The position numbers and the translations under genes were made by a program. Shown here piece by piece: positions 1 through 14,194 of a stretch of DNA of 64,000 nucleotides. Numbering within the stretch: position 1 is the stretch's first letter; every line of letters starts with the position of its first letter. The DNA is taken from contig OZ023262.1 in assembly GCA_964006375.1 (NCBI GenBank), positions 93,507,654-93,571,653 of the forward strand, read 5' to 3'. Source of the stretch: Tillus elongatus (Eukaryota; Arthropoda; Insecta; Coleoptera; Cleridae). Below the pieces are notes generated by a model that was not told where the DNA came from, searched no databases, and was given only the letters and a program-made list of their open reading frames with translations.

Positions 1-594
1 GGAGTTGAGAAACTTTTGGGGGTATTTTGAAATGGATCCCTAGCCCACTCTTAACTTTCCACCAAGTTGAAATCGGCAATAAAATACTTTTTTGAAATTC
101 TTTGTCAGCTAAATCATTTTCAGTGATTACAAAAACAATTTCCACAAGTTGTTTCACAGGTTTGTAAGTACACGTTCGCATTTTCAAAATTTTCTAGGGT
201 TTTTGATTTACATGGTTGCTCCATTATTCCAGATTTTAACAGAAGGCATTAACTTTATAACTCGTATCCAACATATGTGTGTCCTCTCCTTCGAATTGAA
301 GATACAAGGTATATAATTTCTCAAATGTGTGAACTAAGTAACTCAGTATCATCACAAATAAATCATCTCGAAACTTATCAGCTACCGATCGGCTTTTTTC
401 CTAGAAAAAAGGGCATTTTCATTTCATAATTCAAAAACAAGTTGCAAAAATGTCCCAAGTGATAACCATCTTGTCTCGCAATAAAACATAATTGAGATTA
501 TAAATTGAATCGAAAATATTAAAAGATTGGAAAGCGCTGATTTGAATTTGAGTTTCAGTATATTCGTTATTATACTAGATACTAGAAAAGACTA
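1..594. other. AT-rich sequence without recognisable feature
   Basis: No open frame with recognisable protein similarity, no repeat shared with the rest of the window, and no terminal repeats were seen here. Confidence 0.5.
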
Positions 595-680
595 TGTCAT
601 TACGGTGTGTCTTGAGCTGCATCTCATAAAATTATTTTCACAATTACAGGTGGATCATAAGTAGGTTGTGATACAAATGT
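595..680 (-). repeat. Fragment of a short interspersed repeat (MITE-like)
   Basis: The sequence is the reverse complement of part of 43,725-43,885 and resembles 28,548-28,680 and 30,455-30,600. Shared blocks include a segment reading 'caagacaccct' and one reading 'gatgcagctcaag'. At 43,885 the family ends in a 'gtcaccctg' terminus like that of mariner-type MITEs. No coding capacity. Confidence 0.45.
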
Positions 681-869
681 TCTTTTTTTAATGCAACACC
701 CCTTATGTTATTGAATTTCTGCATTTTCGAACTAATTATAATGCGCGTTTTTAGAACAACAACTCGTTTTATGTTTTCGAATTATTTCATTCATCAATTT
801 TGCAACCTTGTATGTTCGTGGCAGACATAAAAAATTGTGATATGGCGTTATTACCAATATATAGCGGAC

Positions 870-1250
870 TCATATAAAAATTACGCGTCGGTCGGACTTT
901 GGTTTTGGGTTCTAGGAGCCCAACTTCGGGCTAATTTGAAAAAATCTTTGTCAAGTCTCACCATTGATACCTCTTTGTTAGAGAATTTTTGTTAATAAAA
1001 ATTCGCTAAAAGAGCGGGCCCTTACAGGAAGTGTTAACTAGTGGCATTATTTTAAAATGTACTTCATTTAGGCAACATATCCACGAAATTTCATCGCTCT
1101 GTAATTTTCGGAGATATTTTTTTTTTGAAAGAAAACTCAAAATTTTCCCTGAAAAACTTGTTCGACTTTCCTGGCTAACGAACTGGTCCAAGCTATTAAG
1201 AAAAGAATTCACTAAAAACAAACCGCATCTGGGAATGGACCTGCGAATTT
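870..1250 (-). mobile_element. AT-core element fragments (5' end block plus body block)
   Basis: Positions 880-1,016 match the 5' end block (a 'gggttctagg' motif, then the hairpin around 'attcgcta'), in the minus orientation. Positions 1,080-1,220 match the body block found beside (AT)n tracts at 5.8, 8.5, 11.2 and 53 kb ('ttttcggagatat', 'cctggctaacgaac'). The (AT)n core is absent here. Non-coding. Confidence 0.55.
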
Positions 1251-1982
1251 GACATTAAATTACGAAATTAGGCTATTGAAAATAGAAAGTAGTAGCTGCC
1301 GCGTATGTAGAGTTTAATAAAGTTTCAATTAATAGCCATATCCCCACTTACACAATTACAAGTATTATAAAAAATGCATTCATTAGAAGGTATAACAGTA
1401 AAAATGTGACACGTCTCTTAAAAAGTATATTTTTGAAAGCATTTTCGTATTAAAATTAACTTCAAAGAATTAATGTAATGATATAAGTAGACATTATGAA
1501 CGTTAAAAAAAATTATAATTAAATGATATACGGCAAACCTGTAAAAATTGCAGGTAAAAGTTTTCAAAACATCACTATGTAAAAATCGGATTATTTGACA
1601 CAACACATTAATTACATACAGAAATTATTATACTACATACCGAAAACTGAGTTTACTTACAACCGCATTAATAAACCCTTAATAAATAATTAACCCCCCC
1701 CCCCCCCCCCCAAAAGATAGTAACATGTAGCAAAAATTAAATTACACAGGGTCTTCTTGTCTGAAAATGTTGTAACAATAATATGACATTTCTCAAATAT
1801 ATGGAAGTCAACCAATAATCGTTGGAAATGATATTGTCGACCTAAAAAAAAACAAGTGAAAAGGTTCAATTTAAAGACGATTTTTTTATAATCACATTCA
1901 ACTAATTAACCTAATTTGTGGATGAAAACGTTATCTCTAATAGTCAATCGAGGTTTTTCGGGCAGTATATTAATTTCAGACG
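1251..1982. other. AT-rich sequence with a poly-C run
   Basis: No gene recognised. A run of about 18 C residues lies near 1,694-1,711; similar poly-C runs occur near 2,491 and 52,003. Nothing else is supported. Confidence 0.5.
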
Positions 1983-1994
1983 TAACATACACGT

Positions 1995-2203
1995 CAGCGC
2001 CTCCGTGACCGTGCGGGAAAGTCGATTAAGACTTTCCAATACGGACTCGGAGGACGAAGGTTCGAGACTCACCGGCGGCGGATGATTTTTCAAATCACTG
2101 TGGTCGTTGTTGAGATCGAGCTCAAGGTGGAAGGTAGGTTAGCTTAGATGAGCAAAAAGGGCCAGCAATGGCATAATTGCCAGTAAGCATCTTACCTTTA
2201 CCT
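1995..2203 (+). mobile_element. tRNA-related SINE, full length, with 12-bp TSDs
   Basis: This 209-bp insertion is bracketed by perfect direct repeats 'taacatacacgt' at 1,983-1,994 and 2,204-2,215. Near its 5' end are an A-box-like motif (2,006-2,017) and a close match to the RNA polymerase III B box, GGTTCGAGACTC (2,059-2,070). An 8-bp perfect hairpin lies between them (2,016-2,023 pairing with 2,030-2,037). The tail is CCTTTACC-rich. A 5'-truncated sister copy with its own TSD is at 37,411-37,567, which confirms mobility. SINEs carry no ORF and depend on a partner LINE; the partner is not identified here. Confidence 0.85.
2006..2070 (+). promoter_or_regulatory. Internal RNA polymerase III promoter (A and B boxes) of the SINE
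   Basis: An A-box-like 'tgaccgtgcggg' and a B box 'ggttcgagactc' lie 41 nt apart, a spacing compatible with a tRNA-type internal promoter. The A box deviates from consensus at three positions; the B box is strong. Confidence 0.6.
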
Positions 2204-2215
2204 TAACATACACGT

Positions 2216-3385
2216 TCTGATTGACTTGCGAAGTGTCGCGAATTTTGACGCTTGAGCAAATAATTTTTAACCCCCTCTGTCAAAAATTCCATTAACGTGA
2301 TTTCTTCAACCTAGACTAATTTCACACAAAACCAGCCGCTCTTCAGAAAATTCTTCTAATTTCATGTTTAATAACAAATTTCCCGTCCGCTCTAAAAAAC
2401 AAGAAATCAGACTACTTGATGTAGAATTTTCTGGAGATTCCGTTTTTGGTACTGGCGCGTTGCGCAGTGCCGTATCTTTACATGAGAGAGCCCCCCCCCC
2501 CCATCGGAGCACCTTTTTATGTCGAAAATCCAGTTTTTGCTCTTCTTGCGACAATTTTTTCCCCAACCATTGCCAAAAATTTTTTGCCTCGATAGAATTC
2601 GCCCCTTTACGTTCTGGATGGACCGTTTTTGCAGTTCGCTCCCGGCGAATTTTTAAAAAAAAACGGCTTCTTCGGGATCCTGTGTGACTCCTCCTCGCTC
2701 GTTAGCCCCCGTTCACCTCTCAATGCCTGCGTCCTTCATGTCCGCTTCGCCCACTCTTTAAATCATCAAAATTAAACAATTTTCAACGATATTATTTACA
2801 TTCATCCGTTTACTCTGATGCTTTTTTCCTTGCTGCTTTAGTTATATTCTAGAAAAGACATTAAAACAAAACCCTTACAACGAAGTCGCTGACAGACTGA
2901 TACAAATGTACCAATTATTAATATTGGCTAATGAAGATAAATTACTCTTTGTCAGTTACAATAAATTTCATAACGAATCTTGAGCTCTCAACTTAATTTA
3001 ATATTTGAATGTATTTGGTTACAACAGCAGAGACTGGATATAATATTATATAATAGTGGCCTGCTAAAGATTAATAGAGTCTAGTCAATTAAACTCCTTT
3101 TGTCGTTTTGACTATGTATTTATACCACACAAAGTCTGGCCTTGTATGGAGCCTTAATTTAATTACGTTTGACATCAACATTCATTAAAATTATTACTTT
3201 CTTCATTAATCTACTGATGCTCAATTTTAGTAATTAATTAATACTTTGGCGCTAATGGTAAATGACACAAACGACATTGCGCTCTCTAATCTCAGAGATT
3301 GACTAAAGCATTATATCAAAGGATAATAAAACAATTGATTATTGATACTAATTTGTTTGCTATATTGAAAACTAAATGCCTGGAT
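2216..3385. other. Sequence without recognisable gene, GC-richer patch at 2.44-2.76 kb
   Basis: The 2,440-2,760 stretch is richer in GC than its surroundings, contains a C10 run near 2,491, and is open in several frames on both strands. None of those frames shows a recognisable domain. The remainder is AT-rich with nothing identifiable. Confidence 0.45.
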
Positions 3386-3700
3386 GCAGCAAGTGCGTTA
3401 TGGTAGCGAACTTTTATGAAAATATTTATAATGACGAAAATGTTTTTCCCTTAAATTCTTATAACTTTTTTCCTTTTAACTTAGCGATCTGAATTTTCGG
3501 ACAAGGACTACGCCTCACAATGAAAACCTGCGCACTGAACTTAGTTCCCATAGGCCTATTAGTTTCGGAGATACAAAACTTTTTCGAAAGAAACCAAAAT
3601 TTTACCGAAAAAAACTGGTCCAATCTTTCGGGCTGACAAACTCATCCAAGCCATTTACAAAAGAAAGCCACTCACTAAATTTTATTAAAATCAGCTTATT
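3386..3700 (-). mobile_element. AT-core element fragment (3' end and body)
   Basis: It begins with the family's 3' end block ('gcagcaagtgcgtta') and continues through the degenerate body block to 'ttattttttgag', where it meets the mariner-like transposase fragment. The junction is ambiguous because both sequences share that short motif. The (AT)n core and 5' end are missing. Confidence 0.6.
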
Positions 3701-4271
3701 ATTTTTTGAGCTGACGACGGTTGTGTTCTAAAAGCTGTTCAAAATGTCCTCCATTTCGTTCCAAACATTTAAAAATTATTCTTTGGTAAGAGTGGCGCAC
3801 ATTATTCAACATTTTCGGGGTTACTAACGTACATGCTTGTCTAATCCGGTCTCTCATATTTTTTAATGTGGTTGGTGTTATAGCTGTAACTTTCTCTTTT
3901 ACAAATGCCCAAAAGAAAAATTCTAAAGTCGTGAGCTCGGGAGAGCTTGCGGGCCAGTTTACCGGAACACCACGACCAATCTATATGTCTCCAAACATGT
4001 TATCTAGAGTGTATCTGACTTGGTGCGTAAAGTATGGCGGAGCTCCGTCTAGCTGAAACCACTCCTCGTTTTGCTGATTGTCTACGTTGTTCTGAAGTTG
4101 AGCTCCATTTGGCTTTAAAAAATTATTGTACCTCCCTCTATTTAAATGACCTTCAAAAATGTAGCCCAATGATTTTGTCCTGACTACAGCGCACCCAGTA
4201 ATGACTTTCCATGGATGCTGATTGGCAACAGTTCTAATGCAATGTGGACGTTCAGATGACCAATAATGCAT
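3699..4271 (-). pseudogene. Mariner-like (DUF4817-type) transposase, C-terminal half
   Basis: Reading on the minus strand gives the second half of a DDE transposase of the Tc1/mariner superfamily. The second catalytic region reads FQLDGAPPYF. A change of frame near 4,000 follows, then the third region, an SPELTTLEFFFWAF block where related proteins have SPDLTPLDFFLWG. The tail contains NVRHSYQRI and NGGHFEQLL before a stop at 3,699-3,701. The N-terminal helix-turn-helix and first catalytic Asp are absent, so the copy is truncated and dead. It is a different subfamily from the copies at 14-18 kb. An AT-core fragment abuts its C-terminal end. Confidence 0.75.
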
Positions 4272-5080
4272 ATTGTGTTTCTCTATCTAAAACGCAGGGA
4301 ATTGACAATGAACTAAAGTACACATTTGAAGTAAAAAAACTTACCTGACCTGGATTCGTAACTGTAGCCTGATCCTAAAGAACAATCGTTCTTAAAAATC
4401 ATTCTTTTCTTGAGTCTTTACTCTCAGCCAGGTATAAAATATGATGTTGAAAATCTTGTCCGTACAACTCCCGATGCGGAGAAATGTGATAAAGATGAAA
4501 ATTTTATGGTTGTAGGATACTCGGTACAGATTTTTGACACATTCCTTAATGAGTAGGAGGTTGTCTGGAACCAATATGCGCATTTATCACGCGTCGTGTT
4601 GTAAGATTTAAAAGCTACCTTTGTAGTTGTACAGGTATTTAAAATTTTTGATTTTTTTTCTGAAATGGTTCCAAAATAAGTTATCGAAACGTATCTGGTG
4701 TCTTCTTTGTCTCTAATATTTGGCTAAATTAAATTAATCGCTAATTTGTATTCTTTTCTCTCGATCAAAGAAAATAAATTTAACTATTCTTTCAAAAAAG
4801 TTGTAATAAGATAATGAGTTGATGTATGTCAATAATTTCGTTGTATAAAGACTGCTTTTATACTGTTATTGTTTAGTTATTTTATTGTTGTAACTGTTAT
4901 CATAGTTATTATAGGCGAGTTCTATTTTTATGTTAAATATTGACATAAATCAGGTAGACATTTTGAAAGCCTCATCTGTCATCTCTGTTTCATTTTATTT
5001 TTTGATCAAAACATCATATCATAACATAGCAACAGATCTTTATTTGTAGTTGCCATGATTTCGTACTAATTCAATTTTTA
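4272..5080. other. AT-rich sequence, nothing recognised
   Basis: No conserved ORF, terminal repeat or shared repeat block was recognised. Confidence 0.45.
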
Positions 5081-5121
5081 TCTGTCTGAGAATGCTGCCA
5101 AGCAGCGAAACTAGTCACAGA
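5081..5121 (+). ncRNA. Hammerhead-ribozyme-like motif (PLE/retrozyme type)
   Basis: Pairing read by eye: stem I TCTGT (5,081-5,085) with ACAGA (5,117-5,121); core CTGAGAA (5,086-5,092) plus a bulged T; stem II GCTGC (5,094-5,098) with GCAGC (5,102-5,106), loop CAA; GAAA (5,107-5,110); very short stem III AC/GT with loop TA; predicted cleavage after C5,116. The canonical core is CUGANGA, so G8 is A here, which should reduce or abolish activity. Short stem III is typical of hammerheads in Penelope-like elements and animal retrozymes. No PLE ORF lies next to it. Confidence 0.55.
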
Positions 5122-5713
5122 AACGTTGAAGAATATCCTAGAACATCCAGAATTCATAAGGGCTACTTGCTCCAGTTAGCTTGCGCGCGGACTACGTCCT
5201 TTACCTACAAAAACGAAAACCAACAGTGAAGCCAGAGAAGTAGTCTCCAAGTCTGTATGTTGTATGGACCAATTTCACCAAGTAAGGGCAACAACAATCA
5301 ATTAAATAATCGGTGTGCTTATGATTCGAAAGGTCTTCTGGATGCTTTGAAGAAGCTTGAAGGTATAAGCGAGCTTAAGAATTTCATAGAAAAGTGCTAT
5401 AAAAATGTTTCTTGATTAAGACCGTTATCTTTCGAAATAATTTAAGAAACTTCTTATACGAGGGAAGACTATCAACTTTTAGTTTGAAAGAGGTCAATAA
5501 TCCCCGTAGAATAAAATGAGATAAAGAAAAATCTGTTAACAATTTTTTAAACGTGATTTTCGGAAAATAGTCGATTAGAGATTAGTGGTATTTCGAGATT
5601 TTAAGAGATTTTATTCACCACGCTACTACAACTATTCAAGAAAAACACACGGCTTGTGATTGCGTAACTGAAGAACAGGAAATTAAAACCATACTGGTTT
5701 TTCAGTAACGTTC
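5122..5713. other. Sequence without recognisable gene
   Basis: Short open stretches exist between 5,100 and 5,420 but no domain is recognised. It may be the remainder of the element carrying the hammerhead-like motif just upstream; this is a guess from position only. Confidence 0.35.
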
Positions 5714-5763
5714 TTTTTAGCGAATTTTTTTTTAAAAAATTCGCTTATGGGGAGATCTGTGTT

Positions 5764-5769
5764 TATATA

Positions 5770-5826
<57 letters not shown>
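5764..5826. repeat. (AT)n microsatellite in AT-core element
   Basis: Near-pure AT dinucleotide tract with one early interruption, located between the 5' end block and the body of the surrounding element. Confidence 0.95.
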
Positions 5827-5829
<3 letters not shown>

Positions 5830-6410
5830 ACCGATAACTCAAAAAATAATGGACCGATCTTGATAAAATTTACAGAGTACCTTCCTTTTGCAAGTGGCTT
5901 GGATAAGTTCGTTAGTCAGGAAAATCCGACCAGGTTTTCCCAGAAAATTTTGCATTTTCTTTATAAAAAAATTCATATCTCCGGAAATAACAAAGTAAGG
6001 GCAACCAAATTTGGTACGCGTATTTGTATTATAGAGGATGAACTTTCTACCAATTTAGGTCCCTAGCTGTAAAGACAAAGAAGTTATGTGCAGTTAAAGT
6101 AACAAATTTTGGAGTTTTCCGCAAGACGTCAAACTCGCAATTTTAAATGTCAAAATTGGCAATGTTTAAGCAAAGAATGTGAAACAAATACTGTTTGTGA
6201 AAAGAAAATGTTGCAAGAAAAATGTTCTGTAAACCCTTAAGTTTCAGATTCAACCGTCATTGCCCTTCATTTTACTAAAATATTTACAGAATATCCATTT
6301 CAAATAGACCCTTTCTCTGATGCTTTAGCTGTCAGTTTCGTTAAGTTTGGTGACTTTTTGGATATTTATTTGTAGGGTTAGTGAAGTTTATGGTTTAACG
6401 GTCTATAATT

Positions 6411-7424
6411 TTTTTTAGCTAATTATCGTAGAACAAATTTATTAATGCATTTTTGCATTTTTTATCGAAATATGATGCGTTTATAAGAAAAAAATCTGGA
6501 CGCAGTAAGTGCGTTTTGGTAGCGAATTTTCGGTAAATTTGCAGTTTAGTTCTCGAACGCTTTTCAAAACACTGTTTTAAGAAACCTGCCTACCCCCCCC
6601 CCTGGATCCATAAACCTCAAAAAAAAATTCTTGTTCACACTCCCCAAGGAAGTCACGGGACCAGGGGTGAGTAGGGGTGCATAATTTTTTTAGCTAATTT
6701 TTTTAGAACAAATTCGTTAATGCATTTTTGCATTTTTTATCGAAATATGATGCGTTTGTAAGAAAAAAAAACTGGACGCAGTAAGTGCGTTTTGGTAGCG
6801 AATTTTCGGTAAATTTGCAGTTTAGCTCCCGAACTCCTTTCAAAAAACTGTTTTCAGAAACCTGCCTAGGGCCCCCCTGAATCCACAAACCCCAAGAAAA
6901 ATTTCTTGTTCACACCCCCCAAGGAAGTTACGGGACCAGGAGTGAGTAGGGGTGCATAATTTTTTTTAGCTAAATTTCATAGAACAAATTCGTTAATGCA
7001 TTTTTGCATTTTTTGTCGAAATATGATGCGTTTGTAAGAAAAAAATCTGGACGCAGTAAGTGCGTTTTGGTAGCAAATTTTCGGTAAATTTGCAGTTTAG
7101 CTCCCGAACGCTTTTCAAAAAACTGTTTTCAGAAACCTGCCTAGGCCCCCACCCCCCTGGATCCTCAAACCCCAAGGAAAATGTTTTGTTCACACTCCCC
7201 AAGGAAGTTACGGGACCAGGAGTAAGTAGGGGTGTATAATTTTTGTTTAACTAATTTTCGTAGACCAAATTGGTTAATGCATTTTTGCATTTTTTATCGA
7301 AATATGATGCGTTTGTAAGAAAAAAAACTGGACGCAGTAAGTGAGTTTTGTCGCGAATTTTCTGTAAATTTGCAGTTTAGCTCCAGAACGTTTTTCAAAA
7401 AACTTTTTTCAGAAACCTGCCAAC
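6411..7424 (+). repeat. Tandem array, four copies of a ~277-bp unit
   Basis: Unit starts are at 6,411, 6,685, 6,962 and 7,242, giving spacings of 274, 277 and 280 bp; the last copy is partial. Each unit contains a T-rich start with 'agctaa', the motif 'atgcatttttgcat', the end block 'acgcagtaagtgcgtt', and a C-rich stretch followed by 'ccaaggaagt'. Minor divergence between units indicates the array is not brand new. Two related units recur at 39,905-40,345. Confidence 0.85.
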
Positions 7425-7425
7425 A

Positions 7426-7785
7426 GTTAAGTTTATTTTCGGAAAATTTGTGTATTTTCAAACCATAAGTAATTTTGTTAAAATATAGTACATTGTTTCT
7501 ACCACATAGGCTGTACCGGTAATCAGATTGATGCCTGCTCACATTTGCTACTAAAAACATTTTTATGGAAATTCACTTCCATAACAGATTTGCTGCATCT
7601 AGACTTTTGAAAAATGTTTATATATTTTCAAACAATAAATTTATTTCAATGAAATATGGTAGATTGCATCTACTATATAGGCAACTAAGTTTGATGCCTG
7701 CTTTCATCAAAGAAAGACATTTGCTATTAAAAATATTTTAAAGAAAATTCGCTACCATAACGCACTTGCTGCGTCTAGAGATTTT
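7426..7785 (+). mobile_element. AT-core family 3' modules, diverged
   Basis: Two further 3' end blocks occur here, both in the plus orientation: one near 7,570-7,605 ('cttccataacag') and one at 7,742-7,782 ('gctaccataacgca'). The intervening sequence matches the interior of the short palindromic copies at 10,438-10,710 and 30,048-30,362. Confidence 0.55.
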
Positions 7786-8263
7786 TTTATTATTATCCGT
7801 CGACTGAACAAAAAGTTTTTGTTTAACGTTTACTTTTAATGATCATTCTGTTTAAAAAACCACGTCTACATTTTTTCCAAGAACCACAAGTCCTCACATT
7901 TGATGTAGATATTTGAGAAGAAAAGGGAATTTATTTCTGAAAAGTTGCATTTAGTATCCCTATGTGACCTGATTTACAGATATTAGCGATTTCTGTTTGT
8001 GACCGGCTGTATTTTGGACACGACGGGTTTTGTAATTTATCTTGAAAACGGATTTTTGTGTATGTTGCATTCTGGAAAAAAGTCCTCGTATTTATTAGCA
8101 ATTAAAATCAAGTTTGTACGCTGGAAAAACTAGATATCAGCATGCGCGGTGTTGTGTAATTTTGCCTGCTGAACGACAATTTAAGGTCTATGCTTAAGTC
8201 TGGCAACATTACACATGGTTGAATTGTAACAGAAGCAAACATATTTGCTATAATCAAAAAAAA
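7786..8263. other. Sequence without recognisable feature
   Basis: No conserved ORF or repeat shared with the rest of the window was recognised. Confidence 0.45.
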
Positions 8264-10029
<1,766 letters not shown>

Positions 10030-10410
10030 GCTAATGTACAAAAACATTAAGATATGACATGTCAGTTTTAACCTGTTTTAAAATATATACTATATCTGTA
10101 TATATTGTACTTTTTGCTGAATTTATAATATAATTGGCTAAATTATACTCATTTGATTTGTTGTCGAAACCAGAGTAAATGTTAGCCACTGTTATCTCCC
10201 TCGTTCCAGTCAATTTTGTCAGCACATTTTTTACAAACTTCCATAGATGTTGCCTTTTGGAGCATGTAAAAATAATATGCCATGATGTACCAACTTTGCT
10301 GGGTAAAAGGGGCAATATTTCGAGTTTCTGAGTTCAGACTTTTATAGAAAAACACAGTTAGCCAAACGATTTTTGGCAAGTTTCCAGGACACCTCTGCGT
10401 CGTTTTCAAA
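10030..10410 (-). pseudogene. Tx1/L1-like non-LTR retrotransposon, C-terminal fragment
   Basis: The minus strand encodes a short segment with HIIFTCSKRQHLWKF, resembling the His/Cys-containing C-terminal region that follows the reverse transcriptase in Tx1/L1-type ORF2 proteins. Overlapping open frames show at least one frameshift. It continues the RT fragment at 12,020-13,330 on the same strand; the two are separated by an AT-core insertion and about 450 bp of unassigned sequence. Similarity is by pattern only and weaker than for the RT part. Confidence 0.5.
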
Positions 10411-10435
10411 TGATCATTTAGTTAGAAATATCTAA

Positions 10436-11332
10436 AAGTCTGGACGCAGCAAGCGCGTTATGGAAGTGAATTTTCATTAAAATATTTTTAATAGCAAATG
10501 CGAGCAGGCATCAATCTGATTTCGGGTATAGCCTATGTAGTAGAAACAATGTACTATATTTTATCAAAATTACTTATTGTTTGAAAATGTACAAAAATTT
10601 TCCGAAAATAAACTTATATGTAGGTTTCCTAGCCAACAAATTAAGTTATTGACATTTGAAGGATTTAATGAAAATTCGCTACCAAAACGCACTTCCTGCG
10701 TCCAGATTTTTGTTCTTACAAACATGCAATATGTTTCGATAAAAAATTCAAAAATGCAAACGAATTTGTTCTACGAAAATTAGCTAAAAATTAGCGAAAG
10801 CATCAACTTAACTAAACCGACAGCCAAAGCAACAGAGAAAGTCTCTATTTGAAATGAATTTTCTGTAAACATTTTAGTAAAATGAAGGGCAATGACCATT
10901 GTGGCTGAAACTTAAGGGTTCACAGAACTATCTCCTTCCAACATTTTCTTTTTATAATCCGTACTTGTTTCACATTCTTTGCCTAAACATTGCCAATTTT
11001 GACGTTTCCAATCGCGACATTGACGTTTCGAGGAAAACTCCAATTTTTTTTTTCACTGCCCATAACTTTTTTGTCTTCAACCTCAGAGACCTAAGTTTTG
11101 GTACATGGTTCACTCTTTATAATAAAAACCACGCGTACCAAATTTGGTTGCGCTTACTTTGTTATTTCCGGAGATATAATTTTTTTTATAGAGAAAACAC
11201 AAATTTTTTTAAGAAAACCTCCGCTGATTTTCCTGTCTAACGAACTTATTCAAGCCACTTACAAAGGGAAGGTACTCACCAAATTTGATCAAAATCGGCG
11301 CATTATCTTTTGAGTTATCGGTGTGATACATG

Positions 11333-11422
<90 letters not shown>

Positions 11423-11560
11423 CTATATAAAAATTTAAACTGACCCCGGATATGTGTTCTAGGCGGCCTAATTAGCGCTCATTTGAAGCATTTTTTTTAA
11501 ATCCAAAAGTTTGGATGTCCTCATTAGTGAATTTTTTTAGGAAAACTAAAAACGACGGCT
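10436..11560 (-). mobile_element. AT-core element, long variant, inserted in Tx1/L1-like element
   Basis: A short palindromic module (10,438-10,710) has the 3' end block at both ends in opposite orientation. It is followed by the long body in reverse orientation (10,760-11,335), (AT)n, and the 5' end block with 'gtgttctagg' (11,419-11,545). It separates two parts of a Tx1/L1-like ORF2 on the minus strand, so it inserted after that retrotransposon. The open frames inside are byproducts of repeat sequence. Confidence 0.65.
11339..11418. repeat. (AT)n microsatellite
   Basis: Pure AT tract in the core position of the surrounding element, preceded by 'gcatacatg'. Confidence 0.95.
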
Positions 11561-12019
11561 ATATTGCTTCATGATCTGTCCACTTTCCCCGCATTTTTAT
11601 CTTTAAATTGAAAAAAACCCGAAGTAAGTTTCTGTTGCAATATTTTTCTTGTTCTTTATGTAAAACTGTGAGCGAATCTTGCTGAAAAGATAAACATCGA
11701 GTGTATGTATTTGGAATGTTGGGACATTTCTTTTTTATATTACTTTTTGAAGAATTCCTTAATCTTTTGATAATGAATTAGTAGGTCTATTAATACAACA
11801 GAGGACCAAGATGTGAGTTTTCTTTAATTTCGTTATTAAGTAGCCATCCATCTTTTCTCGTGAAGTCGCCTACGGTCTTAAATCCATTTGTTGCTCAGCG
11901 ATAATTAAAGAGTGGAGGAGTGCATGTCTGGATCAAACGAGAGTGCAGTTGATATACTTGCTATGTCTACTTTTGACTTAGAAAAATCTTTAATGTATAT
12001 ATCTTCTTGCATGACTTAT
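11561..12019. other. Sequence without recognisable feature
   Basis: Lies between the AT-core insertion and the Tx1/L1-like RT fragment. It may be diverged retrotransposon sequence, but no domain can be read. Confidence 0.4.
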
Positions 12020-13436
<1,417 letters not shown>

Positions 13437-13632
13437 GCTCTGGATATCCTCATTAGTAAATGTTTAAAAAAAAAATCACGAAAAAAATTGAAAAAGTTAC
13501 AAAGTAAAAAAAGTTTAGACACCTCTAGGATTAGAACCCAGGTTTGAGTTTCAGCATCATACTCGCGTTCTACCGGACTCGGCTATGAAGTACATTAGTT
13601 TTTTTCTAACGATCGGTTTATAACGTTCTTAA

Positions 13633-13733
<101 letters not shown>

Positions 13734-14032
13734 CTGGCGCATTGAAAAGGAAACAGATCGATTTCCGCCCAGATAATTTTTTTAAAGAAACGCTGAAACA
13801 CGTCAATTTTAATATTGAGGGGGACATGCTTTGACATAAATCTCAACTTTGTCACATCAACCCCTTAAGGGTGCTGATAGCAACCTTTATATTTTAAATA
13901 GGGAACATGGATCGATTGTTACACCATTTTAAAGCTCTTTCTTTTCTGAATTCGGCACACTAATTTTTTTGGAAGTTTTATCACCTCGTTTAAAAATTAT
14001 TCACAGTTGAAGATGCCAAAACGCATTTCACT

Positions 14033-14119
14033 CATTCCGATAAGAAATGTGCTGATAGTCAATGTTTTGTTAGTTTGTAAACAAAAAAATTGCCTATCAG
14101 AACATTTCTTATCGGAATG
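14033..14119. repeat. Internal palindrome of MAR family
   Basis: Inverted arms reading 'cattccgataagaaatg' and its complement, each about 40 bp with small mismatches, close to the transposase start. The same hairpin occurs at 17,873-17,960 and 26,111-26,196, so it is a conserved part of the family. Confidence 0.8.
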
Positions 14120-14194
14120 AGAGAAATGCGGTTTATTATTTCATTTTATCGGTCGGTTTGATACTTGATAGTACTACCGAAAATTAATTTCACA

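Larger units (their letters stand above)
5714..7425 (+). mobile_element. AT-core element, long variant with tandem 3' units
   Basis: The copy starts with a terminal hairpin ('gcgaatttt' pairing with 'aaaattcgc', 5,720-5,750), then GGGGAGATC, (AT)n, and a long body beginning 'ccgataactcaaa' that extends to about 6,410. It ends in four tandem copies of the 3' module. The same long body occurs at 39,281-40,060 and, inverted, at 10,710-11,340 and 30,610-30,970. Each 3' module contains the block 'acgcagtaagtgcgtt'. No transposase is encoded. The composition (terminal hairpin, internal microsatellite, 3' hairpin, tandem internal repeats) resembles Helentron-associated or MINE-type non-autonomous elements; that class assignment is inference. 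Confidence 0.65.

Noticed and set aside
2306..2687. Overlapping ORFs on both strands in the GC-richer patch
   Set aside because: No recognisable domain on either strand, and the frames span a poly-C run; composition alone explains their openness.
6411..7424. Regularly spaced repeats that might suggest a CRISPR array
   Set aside because: Units are ~277 bp, head to tail without unique spacers, in a eukaryotic TE context.
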